Assembly: GCA_017849435.1 (NCBI GenBank)
Contig: JAFIGY010000003.1
Coordinates: forward strand, 1-64,000
Reading direction: 5' to 3'
DNA: 64,000 nucleotides
DNA from: Chitinophaga niabensis
Lineage (GTDB): Bacteria > Bacteroidota > Bacteroidia > Chitinophagales > Chitinophagaceae
Both the position numbers and the translations under genes were made by a program. This document shows, one piece after another, positions 1 to 6,096 of this stretch (position 1 is its first letter; each line of letters begins with the position of its first letter). A model generated the notes under the pieces. The model did no database searches and was not told where the DNA came from. It saw only the letters and a program-made list of their open reading frames with translations.

Positions 1-1644
1 ATCTATGATTACTTCCTCAAAGACCACCTGGGCAATGTGCGTACGGTGCTGACGGAAGGCAGTGGCCAAAGCCGCTACTACATGGCCACGATGGAAACAA
101 ACCGGGCGGCCACGGAAAAAGCCCTGTTCAGAAACAGCGAAGACAGCAGGGCGCCCAAACCGGCCGGTTACCGGGGGGATGCCACCAGCTCCCCCAATGA
201 CGAGGTAGCAAAACTCAACGGAAGCGACCCGGACAAAAAGATCGGCCCTTCCATCGTGCTGCGGGTGATGGCGGGCGATACCATCCAGATCGGCGCCAAA
301 GCATTTTATACATCCACCGGCACCTCGGTGTCCGGTTCCACGGTCAGTGACATGGTGGCGGCGCTGCTGCGGGCCTTCAGCACCGGTGGCGGGCCCGGCG
401 GCGGTGCGCACGGCAATGGATATGGGGCCGGCTCCCCGGTGGCCACCAACTTCGGCAATACCGGCTACCAGTACCTCCGGGACAAAGACCCCTCGCAGAA
501 CCTGTCCGATAAGCCGAAGGCCTACCTGAATTTTGCGCTCTTCGACGATCAGTTTACCTTAGTGGAAGAGGGCAGCGGGGTCAGGCAGGTGCAGGGTTCC
601 CCCGACCAGCTGCAGACACTGGCCACGGGGATGCTGCCAATCCAAAAAACAGGGTTTTTGTATGTGTACACCAGCAACGAAAGTGTGGAGGATGTGTTCT
701 TTGACAACCTGACGGTTAACCATCTGCCGGGGCCTTTGCTGGAGGAGACCCATTATTATCCGTTTGGCTTGACCATGGAGGGGATCAGTTCAAAAGCTGC
801 GGGTTCGCTAGAGAATAAATACAAATACAATGGTATAGAGAAGATCGGAGATTTAGGCTTAGAAGATTATGATGCCCAGTTCAGAGAGTTGGATCCCCAA
901 ATAGGCAGATGGTGGCAGGTTGATCCAAGGATTGAGAACATGGAAGCATGGTCGCCCTATGCATCTAATTTTGATAACCCAATTAGTTTTAGCGATTTTT
1001 TGGGGGATGCGCCGGAGGGGATGGAAAGTACTGATGATGGAGGTTTAACCTTCAGGAAGGTCGCTGCAAGTGTTTTGGGAACCTTAAATGGGGTTGTAAA
1101 ATCAATGGGATTCAAAGGGACGAAAGGTGAATACATGCCTTGGACCGATGCGGAGCTGGAATATTTTAACGCAGCAGAGATGATAGGCTCTTACGGTGGT
1201 CCATTGCTGCCGTTAGCAGGCCGGAGAATTGGCCCCCCGGAAAGTTTGGTTCCGGTACCGGAGGGGAGCGGAAAAGTGATACCAGTGACTCAGCCAGTAC
1301 CATTAATTGCTCCATTGTCTGAGCCTCAAACAACCCGTGAAGCAAAGGGGGCGCAAAACTCTAAGACAAAGGATGCCGCGCAGGCTGGTAAGGAAGCGCA
1401 TAAGGAGTTTGGGGAAAAGGCCAAAGCAAAGGGTTGGAAAACAGAGGTGACAATGACTGATCCCGCCACTGGCAAGAAAGTGCGTGCGGACGCCGTTACC
1501 TCAGGTGGGCATCCAGTCGAACTCAAACCTAACACTCCTTCCGGCAGAGCGAAAGGAGCTAAGCAATTACCTCAGTATGAAAGAGCTACAGGAAAGAACG
1601 GGCGAGTAATTTATTATGAACCTGCAAAGAAACTAACCCAGTAA
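1..1644 (+). CDS. Rhs/YD-repeat protein, C-terminal part, with nuclease-like polymorphic toxin tip (5' end outside window)
   Basis: The reading frame is open from the first base and starts inside the Rhs core (FLKDHLGNVRTV), so the gene is truncated by the window edge. The first GTG, at 37, is not the real start. The conserved end of the core follows at about 751-1010 ([11 protein letters not shown], then DPQIGRWWQVDP and a DNPI motif). After it comes a variable tip of about 200 residues. The last ~90 residues contain a conserved Glu helix (AGKEAHKEF), VRADAV, then VELKP and KQLPQY. That spacing fits a PD-(D/E)xK restriction-endonuclease fold, as in many Rhs and polymorphic toxins. Export and target are not shown by the sequence; DNase activity is inferred. 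The next gene, 9 bp downstream, is the expected position of an immunity gene. The Rhs identity is certain; the tip function is moderate. Confidence 0.85.
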   Translation: MYDYFLKDHLGNVRTVLTEGSGQSRYYMATMETNRAATEKALFRNSEDSRAPKPAGYRGDATSSPNDEVAKLNGSDPDKKIGPSIVLRVMAGDTIQIGAKAFYTSTGTSVSGSTVSDMVAALLRAFSTGGGPGGGAHGNGYGAGSPVATNFGNTGYQYLRDKDPSQNLSDKPKAYLNFALFDDQFTLVEEGSGVRQVQGSPDQLQTLATGMLPIQKTGFLYVYTSNESVEDVFFDNLTVNHLPGPLLEETHYYPFGLTMEGISSKAAGSLENKYKYNGIEKIGDLGLEDYDAQFRELDPQIGRWWQVDPRIENMEAWSPYASNFDNPISFSDFLGDAPEGMESTDDGGLTFRKVAASVLGTLNGVVKSMGFKGTKGEYMPWTDAELEYFNAAEMIGSYGGPLLPLAGRRIGPPESLVPVPEGSGKVIPVTQPVPLIAPLSEPQTTREAKGAQNSKTKDAAQAGKEAHKEFGEKAKAKGWKTEVTMTDPATGKKVRADAVTSGGHPVELKPNTPSGRAKGAKQLPQYERATGKNGRVIYYEPAKKLTQ

Positions 1645-1653
1645 TAGTTATGT

Positions 1654-2067
1654 ATGAGAGTGTATAATTTAATATCAGGAATTTATTCAATAGCGATACC
1701 CGATGGGTATTTAATCGAAGAAGATGAAAATACTATTGGTATATATAATGAAGAGGATGGTGTAGGCACCATTAATATTACGGCATATGTTATACCAGCT
1801 TCATATGATTTTGTAATCGAAGATGAGTTATTGGACTTTGTCTTGTCGAATAAAGGGGTTACGAAATCAACTGCGTTTTTTATTAAGGAAATGGAAAGTG
1901 ATTACAGGGGATGCGAGTTTGTGACAGCCGATGATCGATATTGGAGATATTGGCTTTTATATAGGAATCACAAGGCTGTCTTTTGTACTTATAACTGCAG
2001 TGTTGAGGATTGTTCAGTTGAAATTGACATTATTCAAAGTATTATAGAATCAATTAAAGTGCACTAG
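1654..2067 (+). CDS. Putative immunity protein of the upstream Rhs toxin
   Basis: A 137-residue acidic protein without signal peptide or membrane segment, starting 9 bp after the Rhs stop codon. Its base composition is much more AT-rich than the Rhs core, as is usual for exchangeable toxin/immunity cassettes. The N-terminal part (IPDGYLIEEDENTIGIYNEE, then INITAY) resembles the DUF3805-type beta-rich proteins of Bacteroidota, but I hold that resemblance loosely. The role as cognate inhibitor is inferred from position, size and composition. An overlapping ATG at 1650 opens only a five-codon frame, so the ATG at 1654 is chosen. Confidence 0.6.
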   Translation: MRVYNLISGIYSIAIPDGYLIEEDENTIGIYNEEDGVGTINITAYVIPASYDFVIEDELLDFVLSNKGVTKSTAFFIKEMESDYRGCEFVTADDRYWRYWLLYRNHKAVFCTYNCSVEDCSVEIDIIQSIIESIKVH

Positions 2068-2105
2068 TAAAACAAGGCAAGCTCGGTGAATGCCGGTTGT
2101 TTGTT

Positions 2106-2383
2106 TTATCTTGAATATGCTTTTTTAGTTTTGTTGTAAGTGACGGTCATGAAGATGAAGTAATAGACTTTTTCTTTTTTATCAGGTGGGCTTAGCTTCA
2201 ATAATCGCTGATCGACTGCAGTGCTATTTTGACGCATCCCTTTTATTTTTTCACTTAAAAAGAAAGGTGTACATCTTTAAAACCGGTTCTTTGAAAAAGC
2301 AGGCAGGCGTTGAAGTGGGTCAGTAATTTATTATCCCTTTGGGCTCACCATGGAAGGGATTAGTTCCAAGGCGGCGGAGAGCC
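2106..2383 (+). repeat. Rhs-locus direct repeat, copy 1
   Basis: About 278 bp that recur, mostly identical, at 3281-3558. The distance from the left end to the ATG of the following Rhs fragment is 244 bp in both copies. The first ~220 bp are non-coding, include runs of T and the shared stretch around 2270-2310, and have no recognised function. The last part encodes the [15 protein letters not shown] segment of the Rhs core. The repeat marks the 5' boundary of each displaced Rhs C-terminal cassette and could be the homology used for duplication or exchange. Confidence 0.8.
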
Positions 2384-2784
2384 TGGAGAACAAGTATCTT
2401 TACAACAGCAAGGAGTTGCAGAGTAAGGAGTTCGCAGGTAATGGTGGCAGCGGACTGGAGTGGTATGATTATGGCGCAAGATTTTATGACCAGCAAATTC
2501 GGAGGTGGCATGTGATTGATCTGCTGGCTGACATGATGCGCAGGCACTCACCATATAATTATGCGTTTGATAACCCGATACGATTTATCGATCCTGACGG
2601 AATGATTCCGGGCGATTTTTAGAATGAAGACGGTCGTTACATAGGGAGTGATGAGAAAGACGATGGGAAGGTTTATGTTATAAAAACAACACAGAAGAAA
2701 TTTGACAGTGGCGCACCATCTGCGGGGATATCAATGGGGAACACGAATATTAGGAAAGTCTGCAGTTGTTTTTGTATATGTTGA
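2329..2784 (+). pseudogene. Displaced Rhs C-terminal fragment 1, with an in-frame stop
   Basis: The fragment begins inside the Rhs core ([15 protein letters not shown]) and continues through the [18 protein letters not shown] and [12 protein letters not shown] motifs that normally close the core. A TAG at 2620-2622 interrupts the frame just after PGDF. The same frame then continues with NEDGRYIGSDEKDDGKVYV, a typical start of Rhs-associated tips, to a TGA at 2782-2784. The TAG is therefore a nonsense mutation in an older, longer tip. There is no Rhs core upstream, only a non-coding repeat, so this is an orphan cassette that could be expressed only after recombination with the intact gene. A one-base indel relative to copy 2 (around 2326) breaks the frame at its upstream edge. 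Confidence 0.75.
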
Positions 2785-2920
2785 TATGCTGGAACTGCAG
2801 TCGAAAGTTGGAACGCTGCCACCACAGAACAAAAAGTGCAGATAAGTAATCCATGGTTAGGTATGTCTGCGTTGTCTGAGAAATCTACAGGTGAGCAATG
2901 GCTAAATTGTACATAAAAAG

Positions 2921-3235
2921 ATGAAAATGAATCAAGAAGCATTTACAGATTTAGTTGCTTTTATACATGAGCAGTCCAGAAGATATGAAGTTCCAATTAC
3001 ATTGGATACTTCTATCGAGAATGACCTTGGTGCGACTGGAGATGATGGAGAAGAGCTGATTTTAAAATTTAGTAAACGCTATAATGTAAATATTGATAAT
3101 TTTTACTTTACCAAGTATTTTTACCCCGAACCCTTTGTGTCAAAAATGCCTGAAAAAATAGAGATATTAAGCGTGGGGCATCTTTTGAAAGCTATTGAAG
3201 CTGGTCGGCTAGATGATGAGGTTATTAATGGATAA
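2921..3235 (+). CDS. DUF1493 family protein, probable immunity protein of an orphan Rhs cassette
   Basis: A 104-residue acidic protein with a DUF1493-like pattern: an N-terminal helix, SIENDLGATGDDGEELI, then FSKRYNVNIDNF and YFYPEP. The ENDLG..GDDGEEL segment is the characteristic acyl-carrier-like helix region of that family. It lies directly after the broken Rhs fragment 1 and is AT-rich, so an immunity role is inferred from position; small DUF1493 genes occur beside Rhs loci. The ATG at 2921 is followed closely by another Met at residue 3 (2927), and either could be used. The family call is good, the function uncertain. Confidence 0.7.
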   Translation: MKMNQEAFTDLVAFIHEQSRRYEVPITLDTSIENDLGATGDDGEELILKFSKRYNVNIDNFYFTKYFYPEPFVSKMPEKIEILSVGHLLKAIEAGRLDDEVING

Positions 3236-3254
3236 TGCATTATTGAATAAGAAC

Positions 3255-3271
3255 CCGCGCAGATCGCGCGG
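3255..3271 (+). terminator. Short GC hairpin after the DUF1493 gene
   Basis: A six-base-pair stem (CCGCGC/GCGCGG) with a five-base loop, 20 bp after the DUF1493 stop. The surrounding bases (AATAAG before, CTATTT after) resemble a degenerate version of the long palindrome at 4078-4117, so both may descend from one element placed after each cassette. No strong T-run follows. Confidence 0.45.
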
Positions 3272-3280
3272 ACTATTTGG

Positions 3281-3558
3281 TTATCTGGAATATGTTTTTT
3301 TAGTTTTGTTATAAGTAATAGCCATGTCGATGAAATAATACACTTTCTCTTTTTTATAAGGTGGGCTTGGCTTCAATAATCGCTGATTGACAGCAGTGCT
3401 ATTTTGGCGTATCCCTTTTTACTTTTTCACTTAAAAAGAAAGGCGCACATCTTTAAAACCGGTTCTTTGAAAAAGCAGGCAAGCGTTGAAGTGGGCCGGT
3501 AATTATTATCCCTTGGGGCTCACCATGGCAGGGATCAGTTCCAAGGCTGCGGAAGTTG
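3281..3558 (+). repeat. Rhs-locus direct repeat, copy 2
   Basis: Second copy of the repeat at 2106-2383. It is mostly identical, with scattered substitutions and small compensating indels, and the offset to the downstream Rhs ATG (3525) is again 244 bp. It separates the DUF1493 gene from the second displaced Rhs fragment, showing that the locus grew by repeated insertion or duplication of units made of repeat, Rhs core end, tip and immunity gene. Confidence 0.8.
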
Positions 3559-3824
3559 TCGAGAACCGCAAGCAATATAACGGTATCGAACATACGACGG
3601 ATTTAGGCCTCAATCAATATGACGCATTCTTTAGAAGCCTCGACCCACAAATAGGCCGTTGGAGGCAAATCGGCCCCAAATCAAACGCTGCAATAAGTTT
3701 ATATGCAGCAATGGATAATAATCCAATTCGATATGCTGACTTTCTAGGCGATACTATTATTGTCGACAAAAGAGGCTACGTTGTAAAGCAATATGGGGAG
3801 GACAATTTAGTTCTTGCAAATTAA
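3486..3824 (+). pseudogene. Displaced Rhs C-terminal fragment 2
   Basis: A 112-codon frame, open from a TTG at 3486. It encodes the end of an Rhs core (YYPLGLTMAGISSKA, then YNGIEHTTDLGLNQYDAFF and DPQIGRWRQIGP), the NNPIRYADFLGD motif and about 25 residues of a tip (IIVDKRGYVVKQYGEDNLVL), then stops. Tips starting this way are normally much longer, so this is a truncated orphan cassette. The normal Trp after GRW and the VDP motif are altered (GRWRQIGP). There is no full core upstream. Confidence 0.7.
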
Positions 3825-3856
3825 TTAGACTCATAAGAAAGAAGATTATAGCATTA

Positions 3857-4060
3857 GTGGTATCCTTGGGCATATCACTACTTTTTTTAGAAGTAGTTTT
3901 AACTCCCCCTAGTGTATTTAATTTGGTACCATACTCCATACATCGTTCCTTTTCAACTGACGGTTCGAGGGAAACAGAGTTTATTATCATTTTTGATTTG
4001 GCGGTAGCATTAATTCTTTTTTATATAGCCTATAAGATTTTAATGAAAGTGATGAAATGA
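3857..4060 (+). CDS. Small two-helix membrane protein at the end of the Rhs array
   Basis: A 67-residue frame with two hydrophobic segments (SLGISLLFLEVVL near the N-terminus and FDLAVALILFYIAYKILM at the C-terminus) joined by a polar loop. The GTG at 3857 is the first recognised start, but the frame stays open upstream to about 3821 and encodes a basic stretch (RLIRKKIIAL), so the true start may be an unusual codon further up. By position it could be the immunity protein for Rhs fragment 2, which would suit a membrane-active tip, or a remnant. I do not recognise a family. Confidence 0.4.
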   Translation: MVSLGISLLFLEVVLTPPSVFNLVPYSIHRSFSTDGSRETEFIIIFDLAVALILFYIAYKILMKVMK

Positions 4061-4077
4061 GAGAAAGAAGATATTGA

Positions 4078-4117
4078 AACAATAAGCCCCGTGCAGATCT
4101 GCACGGGGCTTATTGTT
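4078..4117 (+). terminator. Perfect 20-bp inverted repeat closing the Rhs array
   Basis: Two perfect 20-base arms with no spacer (centre between 4097 and 4098), built around AATAAGCCCCGTGCAGA and its complement. The stem is GC-rich at the centre and ends in TTATTGTT, so it would work as a terminator in either direction. A perfect palindrome could also be a protein-binding or recombination site. Confidence 0.7.
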
Positions 4118-4277
4118 GGTAGTATTACAAAAAGTGCATCAGGATAATTAAATAAATTGAAATAGCTACGATTTAGTTAACTCTTATCTTACAGGAGATA
4201 GTTTATTGTCTCTGGTAGTGAGAGATACGGGGTATTATAAAAGGTACCCAGATACAATAGTTGTTAAATTTTGAATG

Positions 4278-4325
4278 AAAGAGGGCACCTTCCTGTTTTT
4301 GCAAACTTAGGAGACGCCCTCTTTT
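4278..4325 (-). terminator. Terminator of the 4330-4743 gene
   Basis: Stem AAAGAGGGC (4278-4286) pairs with GCCCTCTTT (4316-4324). It lies just past the stop codon of the minus-strand gene. The interval 4118-4277 between this hairpin and the Rhs array holds nothing that I recognise. Confidence 0.6.
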
Positions 4326-4329
4326 AGTT

Positions 4330-4743
4330 TTAGAAGAACAATTGTGACAACGCGTTGGTCACATCATTCGTTTTGGGTTTGAGGCCCAGGAATTTTGTGT
4401 ATTGTGCTACGGTGAGCAATGTTTTCAGTTTCCCGAACAGGCCGCCCTGCAGGGCGGAGAATTTAGAGGCGTAAGCAGCCTTGTTGGTACCTAACAGCCC
4501 CACGATCCCTGATTTATCCTTGAGGAACCCCGTCACGGCGTTGAGCACGTTGGGTTTCTGGGTTTCGGTGAGGGCCAGGGCGGGACCGAGTTTGCCGAGG
4601 ATGGCGTTGGCGGTGTTGCCAACATCCAGGGTTTTGCTTTGCGCGGTCTGTACAGCGCCTTTAGCTTTTTCAAGTGGGTTTTGGGCGAAGGAGCAGGTAG
4701 CGATGCCGGCGGTGAGCAGGAAGGCTGCGATGAACTTTTTCAT
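4330..4743 (-). CDS. Small secreted protein of unknown function
   Basis: A 137-residue protein with a clear Sec signal peptide (MKKFIAAFLLTAGIATCSFA, cleavage about residue 20) and no further membrane segment. The mature part is small, Ala/Leu/Lys-rich and probably helical, with TETQKPNVLNAVTGFLKDKSG and a C-terminal YTKFLGLKPK segment. I do not recognise a named family. It is the next gene downstream of rplI on the same strand, but a strong terminator at 4791-4826 separates them, so it is probably transcribed on its own. A TAccTTTc sequence at 4767-4774, one base off the Bacteroidota -7 motif, lies 24 nt upstream. Periplasmic location is inferred. Confidence 0.7.
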   Translation of the reverse strand: MKKFIAAFLLTAGIATCSFAQNPLEKAKGAVQTAQSKTLDVGNTANAILGKLGPALALTETQKPNVLNAVTGFLKDKSGIVGLLGTNKAAYASKFSALQGGLFGKLKTLLTVAQYTKFLGLKPKTNDVTNALSQLFF

Positions 4744-4790
4744 ATGTTTTGTTTGATTTGGGACGGGAAAGGTACGTAATAGTTATATAC

Positions 4791-4826
4791 AAAAAGGGTC
4801 GTTCGCATATACGAACGACCCTTTTT
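4791..4826 (-). terminator. Terminator of the rpsF-rpsR-rplI operon
   Basis: Fifteen-base arms (AAAAAGGGTCGTTCG and complement) around a six-base loop, with A/T tails on both sides. It lies 18 bp past the rplI stop. Confidence 0.85.
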
Positions 4827-4843
4827 AAAAATATGCGGAGTGA

Positions 4844-5290
4844 TTACTCTGCTACTACTTCAAATTCCAGTTCAGCTTCGTTGCCTTTACCGAAATCGAG
4901 GCGGGCTTTGTAAGAACCGAGTTCTTTTACATCGCCGATGATGTGGATGCGACGGCGGTCGATCTCATATCCTTTTTGTTCTTTGATAGCACGGGCGATC
5001 TGAACGCCGGTAACACTACCGAAGATCTTGCCGGAAGTACCGGTTTTGGCACCGATCTTCACAGGAGAAGCTTTCAGCACTTCCACCACTTTCGCGATTT
5101 CGGCCAGCATCTTCTCTTCCTTCACCTTCTGCACTTTCAGACGCTCTTCCAGCTGCTTCAGGTTGGAGTGGCTTGCTTCAACGGCAAACTTTTGAGGGAT
5201 CAGGAAGTTCCTGGCATAACCATTCTTCACGCTTACCAGTTCATTCTTCTGTCCCAGGTTGTCTACGTCTTGTATTAAGATTACTTGCAT
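4844..5290 (-). CDS. rplI: 50S ribosomal protein L9
   Basis: 148 residues, the usual length. The N-terminal L9 domain is complete (MQVILIQDVDNLGQKNELV, then VKNGYARNFLIPQKFA), followed by the long connecting helix (about 50-80) and the C-terminal domain with KIFGSVTG and the DRRRIHI segment. L9 binds domain V of 23S rRNA at the base of the L1 stalk and supports reading-frame maintenance. It is the last gene of rpsF-rpsR-rplI, 6 bp after rpsR. Confidence 0.97.
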   Translation of the reverse strand: MQVILIQDVDNLGQKNELVSVKNGYARNFLIPQKFAVEASHSNLKQLEERLKVQKVKEEKMLAEIAKVVEVLKASPVKIGAKTGTSGKIFGSVTGVQIARAIKEQKGYEIDRRRIHIIGDVKELGSYKARLDFGKGNEAELEFEVVAE

Positions 5291-5296
5291 TGTTTC

Positions 5297-5563
5297 TTAC
5301 TTTAAAAGGTCAGTAACATAAGGCAATAACGCCATTTGACGCGCTTTCTTGATCGCCTCGGCCACTTTGCGCTGGAACTTCAGCGAGTTACCGGTGATAC
5401 GGCGAGGCAGCATCTTGCCCTGGTCATTGAGGAATTTCTTCAAAAACTCGGCATCTTTGTAATCTACATACTTGATACCCAGTTTCTTGAAGCGGCAGTA
5501 TTTTTTCTGGCGCTTCTCCTGCTTAACGGCTGTTAAGTACTTGATCTCTTGTTTTACTGCCAT
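5297..5563 (-). CDS. rpsR: 30S ribosomal protein S18
   Basis: 88 residues with the S18 hallmarks: [30 protein letters not shown] and a basic C-terminal helix ([19 protein letters not shown]). It binds the 30S platform together with S6, whose gene lies 4 bp upstream. The N-terminal extension ([18 protein letters not shown]) is somewhat longer than in E. coli; an internal in-frame alternative start is not excluded. Confidence 0.97.
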   Translation of the reverse strand: MAVKQEIKYLTAVKQEKRQKKYCRFKKLGIKYVDYKDAEFLKKFLNDQGKMLPRRITGNSLKFQRKVAEAIKKARQMALLPYVTDLLK

Positions 5564-5567
5564 AACT

Positions 5568-5921
5568 TTAAGCTTCTACGGGTTTAGGTTCAGCATCATA
5601 GGCGCCTCTCTTCCGGGTGTTGTACGCCTGCGCGTGCTTGTCCAGTTTGGTCACCATGTAACGCAATACATTTTCATCGCGGTTGAGCTGAATTTTCAGC
5701 TTCTCATTGAAGTCGGATGGCGCCTTGAACTCCAGAACCAGGTACATGCCCGTGGTTTTTTTCTGGATCGGGTACGCCAGTGATTTTAAACCCCAGGGAT
5801 TTTCGTGCACGATCTCTCCGCCGTTCTCTTTTACGAGATCAGCGAATTTTTTCTGGGCAGCTTTGTAGTCTTCCTCAGAAAGCACAGGGGTAAAGATCAC
5901 CATCAATTCGTAGTTTGACAT
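5568..5921 (-). CDS. rpsF: 30S ribosomal protein S6
   Basis: 117 residues. Typical S6 start ([20 protein letters not shown]), the [18 protein letters not shown] core and the [17 protein letters not shown] strand-helix end, with a short polar tail. It pairs with S18 on the 30S platform. First gene of the ribosomal operon. The upstream region carries a TATCTTTG element (minus strand, 5968-5975). Confidence 0.97.
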   Translation of the reverse strand: MSNYELMVIFTPVLSEEDYKAAQKKFADLVKENGGEIVHENPWGLKSLAYPIQKKTTGMYLVLEFKAPSDFNEKLKIQLNRDENVLRYMVTKLDKHAQAYNTRKRGAYDAEPKPVEA

Positions 5922-5967
5922 AATTTTCCCTTGTTTGTTTGAAAATAAAAAAATAAAAATCGGAGTG

Positions 5968-5995
5968 CAAAGATAGGGGATTCTTTTGATTCCAA
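5968..5995 (-). promoter_or_regulatory. Probable promoter of rpsF-rpsR-rplI
   Basis: Read on the minus strand, TATCTTTG (5968-5975) matches the Bacteroidota -7 consensus TAnnTTTG exactly. A TTG (5993-5995) lies 17 bases upstream as a weak -33 element. The -7 element is 46 nt upstream of the rpsF start. Confidence 0.55.
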
Positions 5996-6096
5996 GGCTT
6001 TACCGGCGCGAATTTCCGAAGAAAATAACGGGACGGACGAAAAAAAATCCGGAGCCCTGCGGGAGAATTCCGGATTTAAGGTTAAGATATTGACTA

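Noticed and set aside
2673-2942. An 89-codon minus-strand frame over the Rhs pseudogene tail
   Set aside because: No start context or domain, and it runs through the decayed plus-strand tip.
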